40,746 nt of DNA from JAISFI01 sp031553775 (GCA_031553775.1 JAVBLA010000058.1:1-40746); one strand, 5' to 3'. Counted from the stretch's first letter, positions 7,972 through 16,384 are shown. The notes: generated from the sequence alone by a model not told the origin. Numbers and translations are program-made.

Positions 7972-8019
7972 AATCATAATATTGATAAGCTCTAAAATCG
8001 TAATATTGAAAAGTTCTAA
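7972..8019 (+). repeat. Abutting 24-bp tandem repeat in a divergent promoter region
   Basis: Two directly adjacent 24-bp units (7972-7995, 7996-8019) agree at 21 of 24 positions, with the common core TAATATTGA. A nearby ATACGATT...AATATC segment (7932-7951) may be a related half in the opposite orientation. They lie between the promoters of the EEP and lamin-tail genes, so an operator array is possible. Confidence 0.65.
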
Positions 8020-8082
8020 AGAGGTAAACCGGTAAATATATTTCACAGATGGCCGATTATTTTTTTTGTAAACAAAAAATAG

Positions 8083-8090
8083 TAACTTTG
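8083..8090 (+). promoter_or_regulatory. -7 box of the lamin-tail-domain gene
   Basis: TAACTTTG matches the consensus. The transcript would carry a leader of roughly 158 nt containing the 28-bp element copy B. Confidence 0.65.
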
Positions 8091-8193
8091 CAAGAACAGT
8101 TTTTTTAAGACAAGAAAAAACATGTTATGTATGAATCAGGTAGAAACATTTATCTCATAAGCTATTAACCTATGCTATTGCTCAAAGGCTTTC

Positions 8194-8221
8194 GACCTTA
8201 GGGGAAAACATGCGGATAATC
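8194..8221 (+). repeat. 28-bp dispersed element, copy B, in the lamin-tail leader
   Basis: Counterpart of 5721-5748. It lies 33 bases before the start codon at 8255, inside the predicted mRNA leader. A short AAGG/CCTT stem just precedes the GGGG core. Confidence 0.6.
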
Positions 8222-8254
8222 ATTTATCAAATAAGCACCTTAAAAATCAATAAA

Positions 8255-9472
8255 ATGAACAAATCTACATTAAAAAGAATTTCTAAAAAATTTAGCATTC
8301 TAGGCGTTTTATGTGCTATAGCAACTGTATCGCCGGCTCAGATTTATGTGAATGAGATCAGTGGTAATGGCAAGTGGTTAGAACTATATAATGCAGGAAG
8401 CCAACCTGTATCACTGAAAGATTACAAAATTGAAAAATTCAAATCGATCAACCCCGCCACTTCTGCCGAAGAAAATGGTTTTCCACTCCAATACGATACT
8501 GAGTTTATTATTCCCGATGTTACAATTGATGCAAAAGGATTTTGTGTGTGGACACAGGATGATAAATGCACGGATGGTTCTACTTTTACCTGGGGAATCT
8601 CCGCTAAAAAAGATGTCACTTTCAAATTATCCGACAGTTCAGGTACGCAACTGGATTATTTTGAAGTGAGAATGCCCGGGCTTAATTCTGATGGCGGATC
8701 TCAAAGCGTAGGACGTAAAACGGATGGATCACCTACCCTGATCGTCTTTACCATAGGTACCAAAGGAGCATCCAACGGATCTCCCGTAATAATTCCCGTT
8801 ACCCCCAAAGTGTATGTGAATGAAATCAACGGCAATGAAAAATGGCTGGAACTTTATAACGAAGAAACCATTCCGGTAGATATTTCCGGATTCATTGTCA
8901 GGAAAGATAAATCCACCAAAGACGATTGGGCAATTCCGGCTTCTACCATCATTCCTGCCAAAGGCTTTCTGGTATGGACCCAAGATGACAAATGCACCGA
9001 CGGCTCTACTTTCACCTGGGGTATTTCTGCAAAAAAAGATGTCAATTTCAGGTTGTTTGACACCGATGGAAACCTGGTGGATGAGTTCGATGTAACTCCG
9101 GCAGTAAACCCGGGAGATAAATACTATTCACTCGACGATACAAATACGGCAAAATCGGTAGGCCGAAAAACCGACGGAAATGAAGAATTGGTTGTTTTTG
9201 AAACAGGAACCAAAGGCACTTCAAACAATAAATCAAATACAGGCCTTTGCCGGAATCTGATTACAAACAGTCTCTCGTTCGGTTCGGGAATACTGCATTT
9301 ACCGGAAAACACTTCTGCTATCAGTGTGTATAACATCTCGGGACTAATCGTTCTTTCGGAGAAAACCGACAATAGCACACCTATCGATTTGAATGGTCTT
9401 TCCAAAGGTATTTATATTGTCAAACTGAAGATTTCAGGAAAAGACCTGGTTCAAAAAATAACAATCAGGTAA
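8255..9472 (+). CDS. Secreted protein with two lamin-tail domains and T9SS domain
   Basis: A 405-residue exported protein. A signal peptide ends near residue 28 (VSPAQ). Two lamin-tail domains (29-173 and 184-324) each run from a YVNEIxGNxKWLELYN opening to a SVGRKTDG...GTKG.SN ending, joined by a short proline-rich linker. The last ~70 residues (LPENTSAISVYNISG...LSKGIYIVKL) are a T9SS sorting domain. A 24-residue stretch starting VWTQDDKCTD is identical in both domains (98-121 and 240-263) although the DNA differs at 12 synonymous sites. Bacterial lamin-tail domains are extracellular, thought to bind ligands, and often accompany EEP nucleases or CotH kinases, as here. The start at 8255 is chosen because the signal peptide begins there. 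Confidence 0.87.
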   Translation: MNKSTLKRISKKFSILGVLCAIATVSPAQIYVNEISGNGKWLELYNAGSQPVSLKDYKIEKFKSINPATSAEENGFPLQYDTEFIIPDVTIDAKGFCVWTQDDKCTDGSTFTWGISAKKDVTFKLSDSSGTQLDYFEVRMPGLNSDGGSQSVGRKTDGSPTLIVFTIGTKGASNGSPVIIPVTPKVYVNEINGNEKWLELYNEETIPVDISGFIVRKDKSTKDDWAIPASTIIPAKGFLVWTQDDKCTDGSTFTWGISAKKDVNFRLFDTDGNLVDEFDVTPAVNPGDKYYSLDDTNTAKSVGRKTDGNEELVVFETGTKGTSNNKSNTGLCRNLITNSLSFGSGILHLPENTSAISVYNISGLIVLSEKTDNSTPIDLNGLSKGIYIVKLKISGKDLVQKITIR

Positions 9473-9536
9473 CAAACCTTACCGGTTCGATCTTGAATTA
9501 TCCGGATTTTTCCGGCAGATAAAATAATACGAAAAA

Positions 9537-9583
9537 ATGTGCCAAAAATAGATCACGACAACTAAAATCTATTTTTGGCACAT
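9537..9583. terminator. Bidirectional rho-independent terminator
   Basis: A perfect 17-bp stem (9537-9553 with 9567-9583) has a 13-base loop and T runs on both sides: TTTTTT at 9586-9591 on plus and six T on minus from the A run at 9532-9537. It serves the convergent lamin-tail and sulfatase genes. Confidence 0.93.
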
Positions 9584-9589
9584 CCTTTT

Positions 9590-11212
9590 TTATCGGGTAA
9601 CCACTTCGCTCTCTTTATATCCGATACGAATAGCTTTAGCCGTTACCACATCTCCGGGTTTTACTGAAAAAGGAACCGTATACAATAACCATTGCCCTTT
9701 CTTATATCCGTTCCCGTTGATCTGATAGGCAATAGAAGCGCCCGGCGTAGCGGAGCGGAGAGCTATTTTCCCCTCTTTTTCCATAAATACCGGATCTTTC
9801 GTAACGGGCTGTTCTCCTCCGGGCCACATCATCGACCGAAGGGTTCTTTCGTCGGGCTGCCACCAGGCATTGTAATGTTTATCCCAGGCATCATAAGCTT
9901 TCCGTAGCCGGGTAATTTCCTTGTGGTACGCAGGATCATCGATCAGGTTATTCAACTCATACGGATCTTTTTGTACATTGTAAAATTCTTCCCTTTTCCG
10001 GTCCGGTTTGAACCACTTGCTCTGAGCATCGTTCAATTTTCCCTGCCGGTACAATTCCAGCATATTCCGGGTCATCGGAATATTTGATTGATAAGCATTA
10101 TTCAGGAAATCGGAACGCCCGGGCATATAGTTCCGGATGTAACGGAACTGCTTGTCTCTTGCGGCCCCCTGTTTATCTACCGCTTCATCCATCCGGTTCC
10201 TGGCACCATATACATACTCCCGGCCTTTTTTCTTTTTATATTGACCTAAGAAAGCCTGTCCATGCATATAAGCAGGGGGACGAATACCTGCCAGAGACAA
10301 AATAGAAGCAGGAATATCAAGGAACATGTGCAGGTTATCGTCAACAGTAGCCGATCCTTTCCGATCCGGGTAACGGACCATGAATGGCACATTGGTTCCC
10401 GTTTCATACAATTCCCGTTTTCCCCTCGGAAGAGGACCTCCGTTATCCGAGTACCAGATGATGATCGTATTGTCGAGCAAACCGGCATCTTCTACTTCCT
10501 GTATCAACTGGGCCACTTGTTTGTCCATTTCATGAATATTACTGTACATGATAGCCATATCCCGCCTGACGATTGCATTGTCTGGATAATAAGGAGGAAG
10601 CATCACTTCTTCCGGACGGGTAGTCAGCGGCTCATTCGCCCGCTCCCAGATTTGCGATTCATGAGTGACATTCAAATTAAAAATCGCAAAAAAGGGCATC
10701 CCCTCCGGACGGTTTTTCCAATGCGCCTTATTACCGTTCTCATCCCATGCCGTTACCGGTGACTTAAATTGATAATCGGTCTTGGCATTATTGGTACAAT
10801 AATAACCCGCCGCCCGGAGATATTCCGTATAACATTTCACTTCAGGAGGAGGTACCGCTTCATAAGGCAAAACACCTGTTTCAGGAGAAGATTTCAACGT
10901 ATTGGTGCTTGTCCGCATATTATTCGCCCCAATCGACGAAGGATACATTCCGGTAATTAAAGCAGCCCTGCTGGGAGCGCTAACCCCCACAGTAGTGTAC
11001 ATCCTGGTAAACCGGACACCTTCCGATGCCAGCCGGTCCAGATTAGGTGTTTGTGCAACGGGATCTCCGTAACATCCGAGAAAGGGACTGATATCTTCAC
11101 ACACAACACACAGAATATTCGGTTGTGTTTTTTGCTGTGCAGAAAGATGCTGCCCGCACAGCGGAATAACAGGCAGTAAGAAGGCCTGTAACATTGTTGT
11201 TTTTCGATTCAT
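9590..11212 (-). CDS. Secreted sulfatase (serine type)
   Basis: A 540-residue exported sulfatase. A signal peptide (about 1-25) is followed by an alkaline-phosphatase-fold sulfatase domain. The formylglycine motif S78-A-P-S-R82 has serine in place of cysteine, so activation would need an anaerobic sulfatase-maturating enzyme, which is not encoded in this window. Metal-site stretches NILCVVCED near 32-40 and YSDNGGPLPRGK are present. The C-terminal ~70 residues (SATPGASIAYQINGNGYKKG) resemble the chitobiase-type C-terminal domain found on many Bacteroidota glycosidases and sulfatases. The NVTHE segment recalls heparan N-sulfatase-like enzymes; the true substrate is unknown. No other polysaccharide-degrading gene is adjacent. 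Confidence 0.9.
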   Translation of the reverse strand: MNRKTTMLQAFLLPVIPLCGQHLSAQQKTQPNILCVVCEDISPFLGCYGDPVAQTPNLDRLASEGVRFTRMYTTVGVSAPSRAALITGMYPSSIGANNMRTSTNTLKSSPETGVLPYEAVPPPEVKCYTEYLRAAGYYCTNNAKTDYQFKSPVTAWDENGNKAHWKNRPEGMPFFAIFNLNVTHESQIWERANEPLTTRPEEVMLPPYYPDNAIVRRDMAIMYSNIHEMDKQVAQLIQEVEDAGLLDNTIIIWYSDNGGPLPRGKRELYETGTNVPFMVRYPDRKGSATVDDNLHMFLDIPASILSLAGIRPPAYMHGQAFLGQYKKKKGREYVYGARNRMDEAVDKQGAARDKQFRYIRNYMPGRSDFLNNAYQSNIPMTRNMLELYRQGKLNDAQSKWFKPDRKREEFYNVQKDPYELNNLIDDPAYHKEITRLRKAYDAWDKHYNAWWQPDERTLRSMMWPGGEQPVTKDPVFMEKEGKIALRSATPGASIAYQINGNGYKKGQWLLYTVPFSVKPGDVVTAKAIRIGYKESEVVTR

Positions 11213-11233
11213 GGGGTAAGTATTTTAAGGAGT

Positions 11234-11241
11234 CAAAAATA
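11234..11241 (-). promoter_or_regulatory. -7 box of the sulfatase gene
   Basis: The reverse complement reads TATTTTTG, matching TAnnTTTG, 21 bases before the ATG at 11212. Confidence 0.65.
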
Positions 11242-11289
11242 CATTAAATTCTTTAGATTGTAATAGGTTGTGTATCTTTTTTTGCATAG

Positions 11290-11487
11290 CAAAAAAAGGA
11301 TCATCCGGAACTCATCCCAATCGACCACGAAACCATCGGCGGTGGCGGATCCATAGGATCAGAAAACCCACCGGCAACTCCTGCCTGCCCGGAAAATACC
11401 ACCGTTGCTATCAACCAAAATTCATTAACAGCTCCTGATATCAACTGGTCAATGATTGTCTGCAGGTCTCGCCTGGGAGGATATTAA
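11290..11487 (+). pseudogene. Possible coding remnant without a start
   Basis: An open frame of about 65 codons runs from the stop TAG at 11287 to TAA at 11485-11487 with no usable start near its beginning. The peptide includes PELIPIDHETIGGGGSIGSE and PACPENTTVAINQ. Its composition is more GC-rich and protein-like than the AT-rich spacers around it. I do not recognise the family. It could be the decayed end of a former gene between the sulfatase and fmt, or chance. Confidence 0.35.
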
Positions 11488-11500
11488 AAATCAATCTTGA

Positions 11501-11536
11501 TCGTCATTGCGAAGGCAAAGTCTGAAGCAATTTCCT
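11501..11536 (+). repeat. Dispersed intergenic repeat (GTCATTGCGA...GAAGCAAT type)
   Basis: CGTCATTGCGAAGGCAAAG followed by TCTGAAGCAATTTCCTGC resembles the small palindrome-like interspersed repeats of the form GTCATTGCGA..GAAGCAATC found in many bacterial genomes. This is family recognition only; copy number in this genome is not visible. Confidence 0.55.
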
Positions 11537-11586
11537 GCAAATTTCAGAAATATAACGCATAATTGCCTAAAGGCAATCCCCAATTT

Positions 11587-12555
11587 TTAATTTATAGTTT
11601 TTAGTTTATAATTCCCCCTCAAAAAATCCCCCGAACTCATCCTTTTCTTCCCCGACTGTTGAATGGAAATCAGACGTACAAAGCCATCGGAAACGGCAAT
11701 GTCGAAATGGGTTTTTCCATCTGTGCAGATGGTGCCGGGAGTAAGATTATGTTTTTCTACACGGGGTTCCGATTCGAAGACTTTCAATAGAAGGGCTTCG
11801 TTGTGTGGCGTATTCAATTCTGTCCAGGCTGCTGGATAGGGACTCAACCCCCGGATAAAGTCGTGGACATTCCTGGCTGTTCCCGACCAGTCGATCCGGC
11901 AGGTCTCCGTGAATATTTTAGGAGCGTTTTTCAGGTCTTCTCCGGAAGGAATTAATGTATCCTGAGCAACAGAGGTATAGCTTCCATCGGTAATTGCATC
12001 TACGGTTTTCAGCACCAGAGAAGCACCGGTTAACATCAATGCATCATGTACGATACCAGCTGTATCGTTTTCCCCAATGGGTATTTTTTCCTGAAAAATG
12101 ATCTTTCCCGTATCGATTTCATGTGTCAGGAAGAAAGTGGTCACTCCCGTTTCTTTTTCCCCGTTGATTACCGCCCAGTTGATAGGAGCAGCGCCGCGGT
12201 ATTGAGGCAACAGGGAAGCATGCAGGTTAAATGTTCCTAAGTCCGGCATATTCCAGACTATTTCGGGTAGCATCCGGAAAGCAACAACAATCTGTAAATT
12301 CGCCTTCCATGCCTGCAAAGCCTCCAGAAATACCGGATCTTTCAACTTTTCCGGCTGCAAAAGCGGCAGGTTTTGAGAGATTGCATATTTTTTAACCGGA
12401 GAAGGCTGAAGTATACTGTGACTTTTTCCGATGGCCCGGTCGGGCACCGTTATTACCCCGACTACATTGTAACCGTTTTCAACCAATGCTTTCAGACTTT
12501 CTACGGCAAAGTCCGGTGTGCCCATAAACACAATTCTCAATTCACCTTTTTTCAT
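11587..12555 (-). CDS. fmt: Methionyl-tRNA formyltransferase
   Basis: A 322-residue cytoplasmic enzyme that formylates initiator Met-tRNA using 10-formyl-tetrahydrofolate. The N-terminal domain starts LRIVFMGTPDFAVESL. The family motif FNLHASLLPQYRGAAPINWA, with its catalytic His and the SLLPxYRGAAP loop, is near residues 110-130. The C-terminal domain (about 205-310) is of the tRNA-binding type. The start at ATG 12555 is preferred over 12576 because homology begins there. It is the last gene of a minus-strand operon. The last codons run into a low-complexity A/T filler sequence, so the C-terminus may be a recent extension. Confidence 0.95.
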   Translation of the reverse strand: MKKGELRIVFMGTPDFAVESLKALVENGYNVVGVITVPDRAIGKSHSILQPSPVKKYAISQNLPLLQPEKLKDPVFLEALQAWKANLQIVVAFRMLPEIVWNMPDLGTFNLHASLLPQYRGAAPINWAVINGEKETGVTTFFLTHEIDTGKIIFQEKIPIGENDTAGIVHDALMLTGASLVLKTVDAITDGSYTSVAQDTLIPSGEDLKNAPKIFTETCRIDWSGTARNVHDFIRGLSPYPAAWTELNTPHNEALLLKVFESEPRVEKHNLTPGTICTDGKTHFDIAVSDGFVRLISIQQSGKKRMSSGDFLRGNYKLKTIN

Positions 12556-12600
12556 CACCGCTATTATTAAATACAAAGCAACAGAGAAAACAAAACCAAT

Positions 12601-12630
12601 TTTTCACTTTTCGTTTTTCACTTTTCACTC
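12601..12630 (-). repeat. Low-complexity GTGAAAA direct repeats
   Basis: On the minus strand AGTGAAAA-type units recur between the ClC and fmt genes. Such filler is common in Bacteroidales intergenic DNA; no function is implied. Confidence 0.5.
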
Positions 12631-12640
12631 ACAACAGTTT

Positions 12641-14431
12641 TTATTCCTCCGAAAAATTATCCACCAATACTTCCCTGTACGAATTAAAGATCTTGGATTT
12701 CGAAACAAATCCGCAATATTTTCCTTCATCGTCGATCACCGGCAGGTTCCAGGCCTTGGTATCGTCAAAAATCTGCATGATCTTTTCCATCGGCATATTG
12801 ATATTGATCTTGGCAGGAGGAGAAATCATGAACTTGCGGACATTGAATCGTTCGTACAACTCCGGCCGGAACATGATGTTCCGGATATCATCCAATAATA
12901 CCACACCGATAAGCACTCCCTTATGATCGACCACAGGAAAGACATTTCGGGTGGTGCGGGCAATGGTTTTTACCATATCGCCTAAAGTCATTTCAGGATA
13001 AACCACCTGAAAATCCCGCTCGATCACCGTATCTACACTCAGCAAAGTAAGAACAGCCTTATCTTTATGATGCGTCAGCAATTCCCCTTTTTGGGCAAGA
13101 CGCATGGCATAAATACTATGTGGTTCGAACGAAATGATGGTCAGGTAAGAACTGATGGAAACAATCATCAACGGTAAAAACAAATCATATCCTCCGGTCA
13201 GTTCCGCAATCAGGAAGACCCCTGTCAGCGGTGCATGCATTACTCCGGCCATCATCCCGGCCATTCCCATCAAGGCAAAATTTTCCTGGGGAAGATGGGA
13301 AGTATATCCCAAATGGTTCAGTATATAGGAAAAAGAAAAACCCACAAGGCATCCCAGGAACAGAGAGGGGGCAAAAATTCCCCCGCAACCGCCACCACCG
13401 TTAGTGGCCGCAGTAGCAAAAACCTTCAACAGGATGATCAGTCCAAGAAACAATACAAAACCCCAAAATTCATCTTTTAATGAAAAAAACAAGCTCCCAT
13501 CCGCCCAATGTTCATATTTTCCGGACAATAAAGTGCCAATCGTATCATATCCCTCCCCATATAACGGAGGAAGGATAAAAATAAGCAGACTCAGCACAAC
13601 CCCACCCAATACAAATTTACCCCAGTAACTTTTCACTTTGCGGAAAACCGATTCGGCAGCCTGCATCCCCCGGGTAAAATACAGGGAAGACAATCCGCAG
13701 ACAACACCCAGCATCAATACATACGGAATCCTGTGCATGGAAAATTCTTCCGTCTGGGTAAAGTTAAACATGGCGTTTGTATCCGTAAATATATACGACA
13801 TGGTGGCAGCCGTGACCGAAGTGATCAGTAAAGGCAATACGGAAGCCATAGTCAGGTCGAGCATCAGCACCTCAATCGTAAAAATCAGGCCGGCAATCGG
13901 CGCTTTGAAAATCCCGGCAATTGCTCCCGCCGCACCACAACCGACCAGTAACATCAGCGTTTTCTGCTCCATTTTGAAGAAACGACCGAGATTGGATCCG
14001 ATAGCTGCTCCGGTCAATACGATCGGGGCCTCAGCTCCGACCGATCCCCCAAACCCGATGGTAAGCGAACTGGCAATCATGGAACTCCAGGTATTATGCG
14101 GCTTGATCCGGCTCTTTCGCTGCGAAATGGCATACAATATTTTAGTCACCCCATGACTGATATCATCTTTCAGTATATATTTTACAAACAAGCCGGAAAG
14201 CAAAATTCCTACAATGGGATATATCAGGTACAAGTAGTTGGCATGATTCGCCTGAATACTATGAATCAGCAAATGTTGTATCAGATGGATTACCCATTTA
14301 AGCAGCAGGGCGGCTCCTGCAGTGAAAATACCGACTAAAAAGCTCACTACAAGAATAAAATGCTTCTCCTTGATATGCTGTTCGCGCCAGGCTAACAGCT
14401 TCATGTATATATCGTTCATATTGTTTTTCAT
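12641..14431 (-). CDS. ClC-family chloride channel/antiporter with two CBS domains
   Basis: A 596-residue inner-membrane protein. About residues 25-440 form the ClC transport domain, with the gating-glutamate loop GGSVGAEAP (E134), KAPIAGLIFTIE after it and the GGIFAPS anion-site loop further on. Residues about 455-590 hold two CBS domains (FPVVDHKGVLIGVV and LPVIDDEGKYCGFVS) that would sense nucleotides. The usual first ClC motif GSGIP is replaced by SHGVTK, as in some bacterial subfamilies, so selectivity is unclear. The start ATG at 14431 overlaps the previous gene's stop (TGATG), implying translational coupling. Confidence 0.9.
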   Translation of the reverse strand: MKNNMNDIYMKLLAWREQHIKEKHFILVVSFLVGIFTAGAALLLKWVIHLIQHLLIHSIQANHANYLYLIYPIVGILLSGLFVKYILKDDISHGVTKILYAISQRKSRIKPHNTWSSMIASSLTIGFGGSVGAEAPIVLTGAAIGSNLGRFFKMEQKTLMLLVGCGAAGAIAGIFKAPIAGLIFTIEVLMLDLTMASVLPLLITSVTAATMSYIFTDTNAMFNFTQTEEFSMHRIPYVLMLGVVCGLSSLYFTRGMQAAESVFRKVKSYWGKFVLGGVVLSLLIFILPPLYGEGYDTIGTLLSGKYEHWADGSLFFSLKDEFWGFVLFLGLIILLKVFATAATNGGGGCGGIFAPSLFLGCLVGFSFSYILNHLGYTSHLPQENFALMGMAGMMAGVMHAPLTGVFLIAELTGGYDLFLPLMIVSISSYLTIISFEPHSIYAMRLAQKGELLTHHKDKAVLTLLSVDTVIERDFQVVYPEMTLGDMVKTIARTTRNVFPVVDHKGVLIGVVLLDDIRNIMFRPELYERFNVRKFMISPPAKININMPMEKIMQIFDDTKAWNLPVIDDEGKYCGFVSKSKIFNSYREVLVDNFSEE

Positions 14432-15804
14432 CAAACTCCTCTGCCCATAAAAATCGTACGCACAGTATAGATCAATATTTTCAAATCTACCAGTAAAGAC
14501 ATATTTTCATAATAAATGATATCATACTCTATTCTCTCCACCATTTCATCTACCGTTTTGGCATAGCCATACCTTACCATCCCCCAGGATGTCAAACCTG
14601 GTTTCACATTATGCAGCAGATAGAACCAGGGAGCTTTGCGAACGATCTGACGGATATAATATTCCCGTTCCGGGCGAGGCCCTACCAGCGACATGTCTCC
14701 TTTCAAAATATTCCATAACTGAGGTAACTCATCCAGGCGGTATTTACGCATAAAACGTCCGAAGTCGGTCACCCTCCGGTCACTTCCCGAAGAAAGCAGC
14801 GGCCCTTCTTTCTCCGCATCCTCACGCATCGTCCGGAATTTATAAATGGTAAACGGCTTACCCATATAGCCGATCCGTTCCTGCCTGAATATCACCGGTC
14901 CCTTCGAATCGAGCTTCACCCGGATAGCCAGATACAGATAAAGCGGACTCAAAATCACCAGTGCAAGGATTGCCACAATAATGTCTGCGGTATTTTTGAT
15001 GTTTTTAGCAGATTCACTCATCTTGTTAGCCGATAAATCGACCAATGGCACCCCGGTAATCGACTGTACCCGGATTCCGCCCGTCAACAGCTTATGATTG
15101 CTTAACGGCACCTTGATCGGAAGCTGATACTGGTAAAGTGAATATAAAATTTTAAGCAGGTCGGAATCATCTTTGCTATCGATTGCCACAATGATCTCTG
15201 AAACCTGCTTTTCCCTGATCAGGGATGAGAGGTCTTTTACATTTTCCGAACCGACATAATCCACAATGTGATAGGCAACCGCATCCACAGGCTGTTGTAG
15301 CATGTGGGTTACCAGTCCGGCTTTTTCCCCGTTTCCTATAATCAGGGTGTTAACGGTCCATTGCCGTCTGCGTATCTTCCTGACTGCAATCTGGGTGATT
15401 ATCAGACGTGGAAAATAGGTAAAGAGGAACGACAAGAAAAACAAAGCTGTAAATAACCGGTAATAAATATATTCATTCGGAGGAAGGTCATTCAGTACAA
15501 TCACAAAAAACAGAACAAAAGTGCCTAACAGTGACGTCCAGAAGCTGGCTAAGAACTCATCCAGCCTGGACTTTCCCAATGGCCGGTTGTAATATCCTGA
15601 ATAATAAGAGAGTAATAGCCAGAAAAACGGGACAAAAATCTGTCCTTTTAATACCTGGGGAGAAGATATATAATAGAAAAAATCATTAAATCCGTAATAA
15701 TGACCTATTTCCCTGAACCGGATCATATTAAACACCAACCACATCAATCCTGAAAAGATAAAGTCGGCTGTAATATATTTGAGCAGTTGGCTTCTCTTCC
15801 TCAT
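14431..15804 (-). CDS. Undecaprenyl-phosphate sugar phosphotransferase (WcaJ-like)
   Basis: A 457-residue membrane enzyme that would transfer a sugar phosphate to the undecaprenyl-phosphate carrier to start exopolysaccharide or capsule synthesis. Several N-terminal membrane segments are followed by a nucleotide-binding-like middle domain (VNTLIIGNGEKAG) and another membrane helix. The C-terminal bacterial sugar transferase domain has FRQERIGYMGKPFTIYKFRT and the signature DELPQLWNILKGDMSLVGPRPE. It overlaps tsaC upstream by four bases (ATGA) and shares one base with the ClC gene downstream. No other polysaccharide genes lie nearby, so the product is unknown. Confidence 0.92.
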   Translation of the reverse strand: MRKRSQLLKYITADFIFSGLMWLVFNMIRFREIGHYYGFNDFFYYISSPQVLKGQIFVPFFWLLLSYYSGYYNRPLGKSRLDEFLASFWTSLLGTFVLFFVIVLNDLPPNEYIYYRLFTALFFLSFLFTYFPRLIITQIAVRKIRRRQWTVNTLIIGNGEKAGLVTHMLQQPVDAVAYHIVDYVGSENVKDLSSLIREKQVSEIIVAIDSKDDSDLLKILYSLYQYQLPIKVPLSNHKLLTGGIRVQSITGVPLVDLSANKMSESAKNIKNTADIIVAILALVILSPLYLYLAIRVKLDSKGPVIFRQERIGYMGKPFTIYKFRTMREDAEKEGPLLSSGSDRRVTDFGRFMRKYRLDELPQLWNILKGDMSLVGPRPEREYYIRQIVRKAPWFYLLHNVKPGLTSWGMVRYGYAKTVDEMVERIEYDIIYYENMSLLVDLKILIYTVRTIFMGRGV

Positions 15805-16376
15805 TCCCTGATAATTTGCACCTGAGCGTTTTTACCTAATTTGATAATTCCGGAAGGTTGTTTTTTCTCTTTATTTTCCCTGTTGTAATCTACCACATAA
15901 TCTACTGCCTTCAAAATTTCCGGATCTATTTCCGAAAAAATCCCGGGAGAAGGCTGTCCGCTGATATTGGCAGAAGTAGAAACCACCGGTTTCCTGAATG
16001 CCTGGCAAAGCCTGTTGGAAAAATTTTCTTTAGTGATACGAATACCGATACTTCCATCGGAAGCAATCAGGTTAGAAGGCAGATTCCGGGCGCCATCATA
16101 TACAATGGTCAGTGGCTTTTCGGATAATTCTATCAGGTCCAGCGCTATTTCAGGAAAATCCTCGACATAATAATCCAGTTTGGCTGTTGTATCCAGCAAT
16201 ACGATCATCGATTTACTGTCGGCTCTTTGTTTGATCCGGTAGACTTTTTCCACCGCCTCCCGGTTGCAGGCATCGCATCCAATACCCCAGATCGTATCGG
16301 TGGGATAAAGGATAATCCCTCCCTTATTCATTATTTCACAGGCTTTTTTTACCTCTTCATTCAACGTATTACTCAT
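15801..16376 (-). CDS. tsaC: L-threonylcarbamoyladenylate synthase
   Basis: A 191-residue YrdC/Sua5-family enzyme that makes threonylcarbamoyl-AMP for the t6A modification of ANN-decoding tRNAs. Family motifs seen are GGIILYPTDTIWGIGCDA near the start, KQRADSKSMIVLL, GSIGIRI and PVVSTSANISGQPSP. It is the short (TsaC) form without the extra Sua5 domain. The ATG at 16376 is chosen; the longer frame to 16442 reads through two -7-like boxes. It is the first gene of the minus-strand operon and couples to the sugar transferase by a four-base overlap. Confidence 0.93.
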   Translation of the reverse strand: MSNTLNEEVKKACEIMNKGGIILYPTDTIWGIGCDACNREAVEKVYRIKQRADSKSMIVLLDTTAKLDYYVEDFPEIALDLIELSEKPLTIVYDGARNLPSNLIASDGSIGIRITKENFSNRLCQAFRKPVVSTSANISGQPSPGIFSEIDPEILKAVDYVVDYNRENKEKKQPSGIIKLGKNAQVQIIRE

Positions 16377-16384
16377 TGGTGGAT

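Noticed and set aside
7972..8019. CRISPR-like array
   Set aside because: Only two abutting units without spacers and no cas genes; tandem repeat is the better description.
10262..10762. 166-codon plus-strand ORF
   Set aside because: It is antisense to the sulfatase and has no promoter or family resemblance.
9590..11212. Sulfatase and the SusC/SusD pair as one polysaccharide utilisation locus
   Set aside because: They are about 20 kb apart with unrelated operons and opposite-strand genes between them.
13638..14156. 172-codon plus-strand ORF
   Set aside because: It lies entirely antisense to the ClC channel gene, has no recognisable domain and its composition follows from the opposite strand.
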